Assembly (NCBI GenBank): GCA_025093985.1
Contig: JACAAK010000006.1
Coordinates: 868,001 to 932,000, forward strand
DNA length: 64,000 nt
From: Calvatia gigantea
Lineage: Eukaryota > Basidiomycota > Agaricomycetes > Agaricales > Lycoperdaceae
Reading direction: 5' to 3'
Below are positions 8,552 to 21,000 of this stretch, in pieces (positions within the stretch are counted from its first letter, which is position 1; the number at the start of each line of letters is the position of its first letter). The notes under the pieces are model-generated. The model was not told the DNA's origin. It did no database searches and saw only the letters and a list, made by a program, of their open reading frames with translations. The translations under genes were made by a program, and so were the position numbers.

Positions 8552-11500
8552 TTAGTTTCTCTGTCTGGGTTGTTTGTTTGATGCTTTTTTGTGTTTTCTG
8601 CCCCCTCTTTTATGGGTATCCTCTGGATGCCTTTTTAGGTAGTCTTTTATGGTGTCTTTTGCATTTTCCAAATTGGACTCCACTGTCCACGTATCTTCTT
8701 CATTGCTGTATCCCTTCCAATGGACCAAGAATTGATAACCCCTTCCTCGTTTTCATTGTCCATGGATCTCTTCTACTTCGTACTCTTCTTCATTATTGAT
8801 GATCACTGGATTCGGTGCTAGTGGCTGTTTCTGACTCAGGAACTCTGCCTGGTGTGCCAGTGACAGGAGTTGTTCATTAAATACATCATGGATGGCCCAT
8901 CCATCCAGTAGTGTCAGCCGATATGCTGCTTCTCCTATCTTTTCCTTAATAAGGAAAGGTCCATACCATTTTTGGCCTAGCTTCTTTGATGATTGATTGG
9001 TATGGATGTTGGTGTTCTTTAGCCATACTTTATCTCCTATTTGATATGTGTTGGCATGGGTTTTACTGTGGTCGTGTTACTGTTTCATCTTTTCTTGGTA
9101 TGTCCATAGTACTGATGAGGTGTTGTCTCGGGCAGCCTGTAATTGTCCCAGGAATGTTGTGGCAACAGGGTTGTTCGTTGTCAGTTCGTTCTTGCCTTTC
9201 CATGGATTCCTTCCATAGTTTAGGAAGAATGGTGTTTCCTGTGTTCCTCCATATTGCTTGTCATTGTACTGAAATTCTGTGATGGGGAGCCATTCTGCCC
9301 AGTTGTCCTGATCATAGTTGCAGTACAGGCAGATGTAGGTTTCCACTTCTTTGTTGATACATTCGGTTTGTCCATCTGTTTGTGGATGGTACACCGTTGA
9401 TAGGTTCCATTCAATGCTGAGCCCCTTGAACAGCTCCTTGGTGAATTCTGATGCGAACTGAGGTCCTCGGTCACTGAGTACCTTCCTCGGTAATCCATGT
9501 AGCTTCCATATTTCATCTCAATATATCTTTGCGATATCTTTAGATGAGACATCTGTGGTTGTCACTGAGAGTCGTATCATTTTTGTAAAGCGGTCCATGA
9601 TGACTAGTATTGCGTCTTTTCCTTTAGACTCTGGCAGTGGTCCGATCATGTTGACACTGATTTCTTCCCAAGGTCCGTTTGGTATTGGAAGGGGGTGTAG
9701 TGGCGATTTGAGCAGTGTCATTCTTGATTTGTTCCTTTGACAGGCTTGGCATCCTCAGATATATCTTTTTATGTCCTTTTATATTGACGGCCACCAGTAG
9801 TCCCGGCTGATTAGCTCCATCATCCTGTATTGTCCTGGGTGTCCTGTGTCTGGAGTGTCATGGTACTGTAGTAGGATTTCTTCTGATAGTTTCTGGTCAG
9901 GTAGAATGTATGCGCTATTCTGTTTGTAGATTACTCTACCATCTTCGGTGAGTTGGGATCCTTGCTTTTTTAGTTCAGTTAGGACTATTGTTTCTCATTG
10001 GGTTTGGCTTTGAATTCAGTTCTAGGAAGTTTGGTTCAATGAACAATTCTGCTCATAAGAGTACCGTGCTGTCTGTGCCTTCTGTCTGTAGCCAGCTTTC
10101 TCGAATCATGGTGACTAATTTATCTTCTTGCTCTTCTGGCATTTGGTGGATTTAGGATAGTAGGTCGGCTTTTGTATTTGTCTTTCCTGGTACATGTCAT
10201 AGTGTGAAGTCGTAGTCTTGCAGCCACAGATACCACTGTGCTTGTCGTCCGTTTAGTTTCTGTGGCTCTTGGTAATACTTCAGGTTTTCGTGGTCAGTCC
10301 AGATTTCGAATCATTCTTCGGCATCTAAGAGGTAGTGTCTCCATTCCTTCAGGGCATGGACAATGGCTAGCAACTCTTTGTCGTATATTTCATAGTTCCG
10401 TTCTGCTAGTGACAGGGTTCGTAATGTGAAAGCAATGGGGTGCCATTTTTCTTCTTGTAGCTGTGAAAGTACCCCCCCTAGTGCATAGTTTGATGCATTG
10501 ACTTTAACTCTGAATTGGCCATGTCTTTGTAGTAATGTCAGGACAGGTTCTTCAGTGATATATTTCTTGAGTTGGTTGAATGAGTCTTGGTGTTTTTGTG
10601 TCCATTCCCATGTAGTTGCTCCTTTGAGTTTGTTTAGGGGTCCTGCAATTGTGCTAAAGTTTTTGATGAAACACTGATAGTAGTTTGCAAAACCCAAGAA
10701 CCTTTCTACTTCTTTGGTGTTTTTGGGTTCAGGCCATTCCTGTACCAATTTTACTTTATCCTCTTCCATTTCAATTCATCCATGTCCTACCCAAACTCCT
10801 AGCATTGGGATCTCTTCTGCATTAAAGATACACTTGGTTCATTTGAAGCATAAATTATACTGGGCCGCTCGTTCCAGAAATTGTACTGTCCATTCCTTTA
10901 GTTGCTCTTTAGTGTCTCCCGGAATGGCAAAGTCATCCATGTAGTTTACAATGTCTCCATTTTGCAAAAGGTTGTGAAAGATGCTTGTCATCATTCTGGA
11001 GAACATTCCTGGTGAGTTGCTTAGGCCAAAATACATGACTGTTGGTTCAAAGAGTCCTTCATTGGTGAGGAAGGCGGCTTTCCATTCGTCTCCTTCTTTG
11101 ATCCTAACGTTGTTGTATCCCCAGATGATGTCCAATTTATTGAAGTATTTTGCCTTTCCAAGCTTGTCGATTACTTCACCAATTCTTGGCAATGGTGTCT
11201 TGTCTTTGATTACCACATTGTTTAGTCATCTGTAGTCTTGGATTAGCCTTTTGGATCCGTCTTTCTTTGGAATGAAGAAAGTTGGTGCTGCATATGGGGA
11301 TTTCGATGGCCGTATTCGTCCTGATTCTAGGTTTTCCTTGATGAATGACTTGAGTTCATCCTGTTCTTTGACTGTCATATTGTATGTTCCTGTACTTATT
11401 TCTTTTGGAGCATCTTTGGTTAGGACTATCTCATGGTCCCATTCAGTTCGTTCTGGGAGCTTGTTAAATGTTGTTTTGTTGAACAAGTGCATGAATGGTT

Positions 11501-12073
11501 GTACATAGTCTAGTAGGTCTTCTGGCTTGGTCAGGTCTAGTTCGTCTTCTTCCTCCCATAGGTCTTCCATAGTGGCTATGCTTCATATTTTTTTGGTGAT
11601 AGGAATGTTCTGGTGGGGGAACTCACAGCCTGGCAGGCATCAGGTGAACTTGATTTCTCCGCTGTTCCAATCTACTTCTGGGTTATGTTTGACTAGCCAA
11701 TTATGTCCTAAGAAGACTTCTGCTCTGTCTTGTAGTTGTACAACTGAGGCCTCGATTTGTTCCTTATGTCCCTGGATGTCAATGTTGATTGTGGTGGTCT
11801 CTGTTACTCTTCCACCTTGGTTAGGTGTTCCGTCCACGTTTAGTACCAAAATTTGTTGTTCCAATTTCTGGGTAGGGAGTCTTTCTTTGTCTACTAGTTT
11901 TTTGCTGATGCTGCTGGTTGTACACCCTGAGTCTACGATAGTGTTGACTGTTATTTCCTTCCCTGCTGTTTGTATTTTTCCTTTTAGATTTAGTTCATGC
12001 TTTCTTCTCTGAGGAATCGTGTAGAATTCGTCTGATATCCTAGATACAAGCTTTTTGACTCTCGAGGTAGCAC
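8552..12073 (-). pseudogene. G1 pol: protease, RT, RNase H, integrase, chromodomain
   Basis: Pol lies in the -1 frame relative to gag. Visible in order: aspartic protease with DSGCTTSS near 11930, RT from 11570 with RLIQDYR and an intact YMDD near 10940, RNase H near 10500 (ALGGVLSQLQEE), and integrase near 9700-9080 with LSDRGPQF and TDGQTE. The C-terminal chromodomain (about 8790-8650) has EEYEVEEIHG, VHWKGYSNEEDTW and YLKRH. The first integrase aspartate is asparagine (VNMIGPLP, codon 9652-9650). Many TGA codons sit where arginine is expected, and one frameshift lies between 10311 and 9721. Protease would cut the polyprotein, RT/RNase H copy the RNA, integrase insert the DNA and the chromodomain guide it to modified histones; here all are inactive. 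Confidence 0.88.
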
Positions 12074-13189
<1,116 letters not shown>

Positions 13190-13256
13190 ATACTAGCTCC
13201 TGGGTTGCTTCTGTTCAGGCCTGTTTTCAGCCTACTCCTTGCAAGGTGAGGTGGGG

Positions 13257-13267
13257 ATGCTTAACCA
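13257..13267 (-). promoter_or_regulatory. G1 primer-binding site (self-priming type)
   Basis: In sense, TGGTTAAGCAT lies two bases after the 5' LTR. It is the exact reverse complement of ATGCTTAACCA inside the same LTR (plus-strand 13350-13360), which begins 34 bases after the first base of a TATTTAAG box (13394-13387). This is the geometry of a self-primed element whose RNA 5' end anneals to the primer site. Confidence 0.7.
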
Positions 13268-13269
13268 AA

Positions 13270-13574
13270 TGTTACAACCTTAGTCTGATATGACCTCAGG
13301 TTGCAGCTTAGGCTAAGTCTTGAGGGCGAGTAAGGGGAGAAGAACTAGGTGGTTAAGCATACCAAATACATGAGTATGTATGTATGCTTAAATACTACAA
13401 GAACATCCAGTTGAATGGATGGGGAACTACATGAAACGTCCAATAGGGATGGCGATGTAGTTAGTTAGAGTCATACTCGGAGAACGCTTGGTAGAAAATA
13501 GCTGAAACAGGCACACAGGAGATAGGAATGTAGATGGATAAAGAACACGATGTGATCGGTGAAAGTTCACAACG
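13270..13574 (-). repeat. 5' LTR of gypsy G1
   Basis: 305 bp with the promoter-like TATTTAAG (sense) at 13394-13387. It ends AACG on the plus strand where the partner LTR ends AACA, so the terminal CA has changed by a transition. Flanked outside by ATAGT at 13575-13579. Confidence 0.95.
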
Positions 13575-13579
13575 ATAGT

Positions 13580-13987
13580 CCTATTAGCTCTCTCAGCTAG
13601 ACTATTCTGCTGGGGCCTATTTCACACAGAATGCCTCCTCTTAATGCCACACAGCCTTGTGAACTCCAGGAAGGCATTAGACATGTATTCTCCACCTTTA
13701 TCGTCCTGTAGAGTGCAGATTTTGACTCCTAGTTGGTTCTCAGCCCAATATTTGTAGGTTTTGAATGCTTCAAAGACTTCTGACTTTGATTTAAGCAGAT
13801 ACACTGCCCAGAATTGCATAGAATCATCTATAAAGGTGATCCAGTACTTGTAGCCTTGGTGGGTAGCTGCTGGAAGTGGTCCATGCAGATCTGAGTGCAC
13901 TAGAGCCAGTGGGGAGTGATTGTGGCTGGCAAAGGAGGAGAATGGGTGGGAATGCATCTTTCCTGCAAGACAGGGCTCACAGATGGA
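13580..13987 (-). pseudogene. copia pol A, GAG-pre-integrase and integrase core
   Basis: The continuation of the copia split by G1. Read on the minus strand it has the zinc region end CEPCLAGKMHSHPF and the integrase core with SDLHGPLPAATHQGYKYW, FIDDSMQFWAVYLLKSKSE and the second aspartate block LQDDKGGEY. The frame then reaches the G1 target site. Both catalytic aspartates are visible here. The upstream gag/protease part is absent because LINE sequence starts at about 13988. Confidence 0.8.
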
Positions 13988-15365
13988 GTGGCCTTTAAGA
14001 GCTTGAATGTCATGCAGCGTTGGGTGGCCCTGTGGATTACGGGTGCCTTCTGGACTGCTCTTACAGGGACTGCAGAAGCGTTCACAGGTCTTATTCCTAT
14101 CCAGCTTCACATTCAGAAGCTTGCTACTAGGTCTGATTACAGAATTAAGACGTTATCACCTAACCATCCTCTTCGGGCCCTCATGAGCCCAGAGTATTCT
14201 GGGGCTGCCAGGCTGCATGCCTGCTCTATCAGTTTTATGTCCCCTGCGGTTCACAGGAAGACCAAGGGCTCGTTACTTCAGGCTGATGCCGGCCTAGTTG
14301 ATCTCATCGAGAGGTTTGAGCCAACAGCTTCAATTAATCGACCTGGATACTGCCTCATGGACTGCCACTCTGACCAGGTGTTGTTCATGGAGGTGAAACT
14401 CAATGCGGAGGGTAATGTTGACCCAGTACATATATGTATGCTCTCGATACACGCCTTAGGGAGTGCAGAGAGGACTTCGGGATTGTCCATATAGTAATGG
14501 ATGCGAGTCTGCTGCTGCATGGCAAGTTCCAGGCAGTTTCCTCTGCCTATGTCTACTGCTGATATGAGTGTCTCAGGGAGATCACTTGCAGTGGTGGGCC
14601 GGGTTACAGCACCTGATGCTGAACTCATGGCCATTACGCTTGGTGTTCATTTTGTCCTGAAGCAGGATGATGTCAGGCTTATTCATGTATTCACTGATTC
14701 TATTGTGTCAGTGAAGCTCGCAGTTGATCTGTCCATGCACTCCAGGCAGATGCTGTCCCAAGGGTTGTATGTGGTACTTAAACAATGGCTCTCTGGCGAT
14801 CCCTAGAGGCACATTGAATTTCTCGCTGTCCCTTCTTCTAAGAAGTGGGAGTTCCATCATGCTGTTCACCGGCATGTCACCTCATTCCCTCAGGTCACCT
14901 ACAGCCCGAGGCCATTCACATCCATTGCCTGCCTCCATAAGGAAGTGGTGGATAAAGCTCTAGAGGATTGGCATCAGCTGTACTCTACCTCTTCCTATAA
15001 GGGGCATAGCAATATGGACCTGTCCTCCAGGGCAGATCCATTTATTCCAGGGAAACTGTCCTACCTTTCTGGTGGGCCTTGGCTTCCCCATATTAGTGGC
15101 TCTAACTCACTCTGTGCAAGGGCTGTGCATGCCATTACTGGTCATACACCAATCAGATCGTACAGGGTATAGTTCTTTCCTAATGAAGCTGTTGGCTGTT
15201 GGTGTGGTGCCACTCTTAAGGGGCGCTATCACATCTTTGTCCACTGTCCCCTTTATAAGAGGGACCTGGACAGACCTCCTCAGACCATTCATGAGCTGAT
15301 CAATTTTCTGGAGGTGAACCCTGGGGCATTTGCCTTCAGACCAGATAATACGGGTATCAGGTGAG
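13988..15365 (+). pseudogene. LINE ORF2 fragment: post-RT region, RNase H, C-terminus
   Basis: Three overlapping frames encode the thumb-like region (13988-14280), the RNase H domain and the C-terminal tail. RNase H shows ADAGLVDLIERFEP upstream, DAELMAITLGVHFVLKQ with the FTDSIVSVKLAVD aspartate, then QWLSGDP. The C-terminal tail has FPNEAVGCWCGATLKGRYHIF and VNPGAFAF. Frameshifts and a stop at about 14806 break it. This is the best preserved RNase H in the window and identifies the LINE family as Tad1/I-like. Confidence 0.75.
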
Positions 15366-16086
15366 TTGGCACATGTAGGGGGCTCATACCGAGTCTCTCT
15401 TCTTCTGGCTTGCTGGGCTGGGAAGTTGTAAGGAAACAGGGGTGGAGTCCCTGGGGGGTTCTGCTGGGTTTGTCCTGGTAGTTCTCCTTTCCTTGGGCTT
15501 GCTTGTGGTAGTCCCGAGGCAGAAGGTGTAAAATAACAGGGGTGGGGTTCCTGGGTGGCATGGCAGGTTTGTCCTGCCTGCTGCTTTCCTGGCATGGAGC
15601 TTTTGTAATGCATCAGGTTTCTACCCTTGCTGGGGAGTTGCTGCAGGTTTGCTCCGGGCAGATACTCTTTAGTCTGGGAGGTTGGGGGTCGGGGGGCTCC
15701 AAGTGTGGGCTTTCTGCACTAGCTTCCCTTATTGCACTTGTCTCCTTTCGGGCACTCGGCCGCCGCTGCCACTGGACCTGCTGCTTGTGGGATGGTCAGG
15801 ACACTGCTGCCAAGCTCCACTCAACTGCAGTGTGTCACTGGGTGCACACCACAAGACCTGGGCAACTGGGTCTTCGACAGTGTGATGGACATTTTGGGAA
15901 ACCAGGGGATTTAGCAAGTAGGGAGTGGTCTGGTCTAGTCTGGACTAACACTTGGGTTGGATTGGGTCACCTTTGAACAGTAAATTACTCTTAACTCATT
16001 GGACTTTGTAGTTAGGGGGTTTGTACTCTGCTACACACAGACTGCGATCAGGGCACCATGTTATAAATTGGCACAAGCCATGATTT
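15366..16086 (+). other. LINE 3' UTR (L4)
   Basis: G-rich non-coding 3' UTR with the same imperfect repeated block around CAGGGGTGG(A/G)GTCCCTGG (about 15437 and 15537). It ends with the terminus before poly-A. Confidence 0.65.
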
Positions 16087-16108
16087 AAAAAAAAAAAAAA
16101 AAAAAAAA

Positions 16109-16394
16109 GGGCAGCCCACATCTTCACAGGATCATCCTGAATGCCATTGAAATGGATTCTCTGGTCAGGTTCCACCATAAGATACAGCCAACCAGCTGCC
16201 CTGTCAGAGTTGGACAACTAAGAGTCATAAGCAGCATGCTGAGAGGCAGTAGGTGGACTGGGGAGAGAGGGAGGAGATTGTTGACCAGAGACTAGCCTCC
16301 AGAGACCTGAAGCCCTCAGCCAGGCCTCCATCTCACCAGCCCATGTAGAATAGTTAGTAGAGGAGAGTTTGGGGAAAAAGGGTGAGGCAGACAT
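16109..16394 (-). pseudogene. copia gag, N-terminal fragment
   Basis: Minus-strand ATG at 16394-16392 opens MSASPFSPNSPLL, followed after a damaged stretch by WAGEMEAWLRASGLWRLVSG and SNSDRAAGWLYLMVEPDQR. This is the typical start of fungal copia gag (DUF4219/UBN2-type). It is cut after about 95 codons by the poly-A of LINE L4. The 5' LTR and primer site lie upstream. Confidence 0.7.
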
Positions 16395-16565
16395 GGTGGA
16401 GGTTTAGGATGGTGGTGACAGTGAGAGGATGATGAGAGGAAGTTATGGTGACAGTAGGAGGACAGTGGGGACAGCAGAGAGCCCAGGGGAAAGGAAGGAA
16501 GAGAGGAGTTGTTGCCAAGGGATGGATACCAGAGAAAGACATGTTGTTTTTGAGCATTATAGCAT
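16395..16565 (-). other. copia 5' leader
   Basis: Pyrimidine-rich leader in sense between the primer site and the gag ATG. No other feature seen. Confidence 0.5.
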
Positions 16566-16578
16566 GGGGCCCATAACC
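16566..16578 (-). promoter_or_regulatory. copia primer-binding site
   Basis: In sense GGTTATGGGCCCC directly follows the LTR end CTTCAACA. It is identical to the sites at 1467-1479 and 32681-32693 although the three LTRs differ strongly. Confidence 0.72.
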
Positions 16579-16968
16579 TGTTGAAGGAAGCATGTAGGGG
16601 AACGTCTGGCGGTCCTAACACTGAAGAAACAATGTGACTTGATAGGGAGAATCTTGAGAAAAACATATTTTATTGAACACCAGTCCTGTAGACTGTTGTA
16701 AGAGGCTAAGTACAAAATAGAAGATGTCCTACTCACCTGTGGACTATTGTAAGAGGCTAAAGAGCCAGAAAGCATCCACAGGTGTTCTAACTAAGTCCAA
16801 CCATCATGTGACCAAGTCACATGATCACAAAAGTGTCCATTGTGGCTCTAAGTCCACATCTCTATGTACAAGTCCATATCTCCTTAGACAACTCCACAAG
16901 TATCCTACCAAACCTTGCAGCCCTGACTCAGGAGAGTCCATCTAGCACTGTCTGGAGCACTCCTGACA
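16579..16968 (-). repeat. copia 5' LTR, family II
   Basis: 390 bp, TGTTGAAGG...CCTGACA on the plus strand. It shares the family I core (a repeated CTCTTACA...CCACAG block and the GTGAGTA motif, plus-strand 16731-16736 region) but is otherwise diverged. It interrupts copia fragment C just after the zinc region (HHNY). The 3' copy of this LTR was not found. Confidence 0.8.
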
Positions 16969-18015
16969 TAATTGTGGTGCACAAAGCATCTATGCCACAA
17001 GGAGAGGTCTACAGGGAGTGTGGAGAGGTGAAATACAGTCTCTGAAGTGATTGTAGTGCCATCTAACAGTGCTGAGTGGCCCAGAGTGATTCTAGCCTTG
17101 AAAAGCACCTTTTTGCCCTTATAATGTTAGATGTGGTCTCATCAGTCCTATAGATAGATTTGGACCTAGAGCTGATGGAGTTTTAGTCAGGTGATGAGTC
17201 ACATGACATAGGTGGACTTGTAGCTTCCTGTGGATGCTTTGAGAGTCTTTAGTCTCTTACAGTTGTCCACAGGTGAGTAAAGTATTGTAACTTTATTATT
17301 TAGTCTCTTACAGTTGTCACAGTAATTATGGATTATTTCCTCCAATACCCAATCAATAGACTTTGTTCCACTGCTATTAGGACTATCTCAACATCCCCCA
17401 TGTGCACCTCTTTACATATAAAACACTATAGAGGTTGCACCAATGCTGATATTAACTCCAGAGTGACGAGTAAGGTATAAACATGATAGTAGGTTGCTCC
17501 GGAGGTCTGGGACATGTAGAACTCTCAAAAACTCAACCTCTCTAACCCTTTTCCCCTCCAACACAGGCTGAAATACCACAGAACCTACTCCAGCTGAGTA
17601 GATAATGGAATTGTCAGCTAAGTGGATGGGAATGCAACTGGGGGAGTAGGACTTGAACCAGTGACGATGTGGGGTCATATGAGAAGTGGCCCCTGTGTCT
17701 GCAAGCCAATGGAAGTTAGCATTAAGCTGTAGAGGTGAAGAGGGTGAGGGTGACAAAGAACTTGCATTTCTGGCAAATTCCTGGGCCTGTTGCACTCTGC
17801 CTGTTGTAGGCGATGAGGGGGGGTCCTGAGAAGTGTTCCTGTATGTATTTCACTATGATTCCGACGATGCCTTGATGAGTTATTGGCGATTTGCTCAGCA
17901 GTCTTCTCCTAGGCTTGCTTTTGAGCTGCCTCGAATGCCCAGCACTTCTGGATAGTGTGTCTGGACTTGTGATGAAAATCACATTTTCTGGATGAAGGAG
18001 GGGGCTGGGAGCATG
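16969..18015 (-). pseudogene. copia fragment C: gag knuckle, protease, GAG-pre-integrase
   Basis: Minus-strand coding remnant. At about 18000-17950 there is a C-H-H-C zinc knuckle (CDFHHKSRHTIQKC). At 17795-17416 the copia protease shows WLADTGATSHMT, where DTGA is the active site, and VPDLRSNLLSCLYLTRHSG. After a solo LTR the frame continues with YKGKKVLFKARITLGHS and the pre-integrase histidines (LWHRCFVHHNY), then stops at the LTR at 16968. The upstream part of gag is lost in the unreadable region beginning at about 18016. Confidence 0.78.
17125..17416 (+). repeat. solo LTR, copia family I long form, TSD TATAA
   Basis: A 292-bp LTR (TGTTAGATG...CTTTACA) flanked by perfect TATAA repeats (17120-17124, 17417-17421). 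It interrupts the protease/pre-integrase frame of copia C, which reads on across the duplication. It holds the extra GT...AG segment (17273-17322). Confidence 0.93.
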
Positions 18016-21000
18016 CAGAAAAGGCAAATTTTTGGGGGGGTTTTAAAGGGGTTTTTTTTTAAAAAGGTTTGGGGAAAAAAGGGGGGTTTTTTGGGGTTTT
18101 TTTCCCCCCCATAGGTTTTTTTTTGGCGGGGGGTTTTTTTTTGGGGAAAAAGGTTTGGGGGGGGGGGTTTTTTCCCCCAAAAGGCCCCCTTTTCCAAAAA
18201 AAAAAATTTTTTTTTTTCCCCCCCTTTTTTTGTTGGCCCCGGGCCCCTTTTTTTTGGGTTTTTTTTTTTGGGGGCCCTTTTTTCCCCCCCCCAGGCCCCC
18301 CTTTTTTAAAAAAATTTTTTAAAAGGGGGGGGGTTTTTTTCCAATTTTTTAATTCCTTTTTTCCCCAAAGGGTTTTGGAAATTTTTTTGGGGGGTTTTTT
18401 TTTTTCCGGGGGGGGTTTTTTTTGGGGGGGTGGGGTTTTTTTCCCAACCAAAAAAACCCCCGGGGTTTAAAAGTTTTTTCCTTTCCCCTTTTTTTTCCCC
18501 CCCCCCCCCAATTTCCCCTTGGGGGCCCCCCCCCCTTTTTTCCCTTTACCTTTTTTTTCCCCCCGGGGGGCCCTTGGGAAGGGGAAAAGGGGAAAGGGGG
18601 TTTTTTTTTAAAAAAAGGGTTTTCCCCCCTTTTTTCCCCCCCCTTTTGGGGGGTTTTTTTGCCCCGGTTTTTTGGGGGTTTTTAAAAATTTTGGGGTTTT
18701 TTTTTTTTTGGGGGGGGGGGAAGGGGGATTTCCTTTTTTTTTTTTGGGGGCCCCAATTTTTGGGGGTTTTTTCCCCCCCGGGGGGCCCCCCTTTTTTTTG
18801 GGTTTTAAGGTTTTTTTTTTGGAAAAAAATTTTTCCCCCCTTTTTTTTTAAAAAACCCCCTTTTCCCCCGGGAAAATTTTTTTTAAACCCCCGGGGTTTT
18901 TTCCATGGGGGGGTTTTTTTTTCCCCCCCCCGGGGGTCTTTTTATCCCCGGAAAATTTTTTTTCCCCCGGGTTTTTTTTGGGGGCCCCCCTTTTCCCCAT
19001 CCCAAAAAAGGGGGGTTTCCCCCCCCCCCCCTTTTTTTTTTTGGGGGGAGGTTTTTAATTTTTTTGATTGGGGAATTTTTTTTTTTTTTGGGGGGGTTTT
19101 TGGGGTTTGGGGGGGGTTTTTTTTTGGGGGGGGGGCTCCGGGTTGGGGTTTTTTTTTTTTGGGGGGCCCCCTTTTTTTTTTTTTTTGGTTTAAAAAAGGG
19201 GGTTTTTTTAAAAATTTTTTTCAAAAACCCCCCTTTTTTTTTTTTTTTCGCCCCCCCCTTTTTCCCTTCCGGGGCCCAAATTTCCCCCCCAAAAAAAACC
19301 CCCCCTTTTGGGGGGGGGGGCTTGGGGGTTTTTTCCCAAAAAAAGGGTTTTTTTAAAAAAAAAAATTTTTTTTTTTAAAAAAAAGGGGTCAAAACCCCCC
19401 CAAAGGGTTTGGGGGGTTGGGGGTTTCCCAAATTGGGAAAATAAAAAGGCCCGGGAAATTTTTTGGGGAAAAAAGGGGTTTTTTAAACCCTTTTTTATTC
19501 CCCCTTTTTTTTTCCCCCTTTTAAAAACCCCCCCCAAAAATTTTTTTCCCGGGGAAAATTTTTTTCCCCTTTTTTAAAAATTTTTACCTTTTCTTTTTAA
19601 AAAAAATTTTTTTCCCCCCTTGGGTTTTTTTTTTTTTTTTAATTCTTTTTTTTTTTTTTCCCCCCCCCCGGGGTTTTAAAAATTTTGTCCCCAAATTTCC
19701 CCCTTTTTTTATTTTTTTTTTGGGCCCCCTGGAAAAAGGGGGGTTTTCCCCCCGGGGGAAAAGGGGGGAAACCCCCCAAAAAACCCCCCGGGGGGTTTGG
19801 GGGGGGAAAAAAATTGGGTGGTTTTAAAAGGGGTTTTTTTTCCCCAGGGCCCCCAAATTTGGCCCTTTTTCCCTTTTTTTTGGGGCGGGCCCCCTTTTTT
19901 TAAAAAAATTTTTTTCCCCAAATTTTTTCCCCCCCCGGGGGTTTTTCCCCGGGGGGGCCTTTTTTTAAATTTCCCCCCCCTTTTTTTAAAAAAACCCCCC
20001 TTTTGGCCCCCCCCAAAAGGGGGAAAAACAAAAGGGGGGTGGAAAGGGTTTTTTAAAAAAGGGGTTTTGGGGGGGTGGGAAAAAGGGGGGAAAAAACCCC
20101 CTTTTTTTTTCCCCCCGGGGGGGGGAGGAACCTTTTTTCCCCTTTTTTTCCCCTTTAAGGGGTTTTAAGGAATTTCCCCCCAAATTTTCCCCCTTTTAAA
20201 ATTTTTTTGGGGCCCCCTTGGGGGGGCCCCCCCCCCTTTTTTCTTGGCCCCCAAACCCCCGGGAAATTTTTTAAAAACCCCTTTTTTCCCCAAAAAGCCC
20301 CCCCCCCCGGGGGGGGGTTTTCCCCCCCCTTTTTACCCAACCCCTTTTTTTTTAAAATTTTTCCCCCGGGCCCCCTTTTTTTTTCCCCCCCCTTTTTTAA
20401 AGGGGGGCCCCCTCCCAAAAAAGGGCCCCCCTTCCCCGGGAAAACCCCCTTTTTCCCCCCCCCTTTTTTAAAAAAAAGGGTTTTTGGGGGGGGTTTTTTT
20501 GGGGGGGGGGGAAAAACCCCCCGGGGCCCCCCCAAAAAAAAATGTCCCCCTTTTTGGGGGTTTTTTCCCCCCCCAAATTTTTTTTTGGGGGGGTTCCAAA
20601 AGGGAAACCCCCGGGGCAAGGGGGGTTTTTTTGGGGGTTTTTTTTTGGGGCCCCCCTTTTAAAGGGGTTTTTTTTTTCCCCCCCTTTTAAAAAAACCCGG
20701 GGGACCCCCCCTTTTGGGGTTTTTTTGGGGGCCCCCCTTTTTTGGCCCCAAAAAAAGGGGGGGGGGGGGGTTTAAAAACCCCGGGGGGGGGTTTTTTTTT
20801 GGGGGGTTTTTGGGGGGGGGGGGGGGGGCCCCCCTTTCCTTTTGTTCCCCCAAAAAAGGGGAAAAAAGGGGGGGGCCGGGGAAAGGGCCCCCCTTTTTTT
20901 GGGGGGTTTTTTCAAAGGGGGCCCCCTTTTGGGGGTTTTGGGGGGTTTTTTCCGGGAAAAAAATTTTTTGGGGGGGGGGGGGGGCCCAAAAGGGGGTTTT

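Larger units (their letters stand above)
13988..16108 (+). mobile_element. LINE copy L4 with poly-A tail
   Basis: A 5'-truncated LINE beginning in the region after the RT fingers/palm (VALKSLNVMQRWVALWITGA). It runs through RNase H, the C-terminus and the 3' UTR to 22 A at 16087-16108. It sits between two copia pieces that do not join cleanly (gag start on one side, integrase on the other), so its insertion came with a deletion or joined two different copia copies. Confidence 0.88.

Noticed and set aside
11527..12012. 161-codon plus-strand frame
   Set aside because: Shadow of the G1 protease and gag-pol junction on the minus strand.
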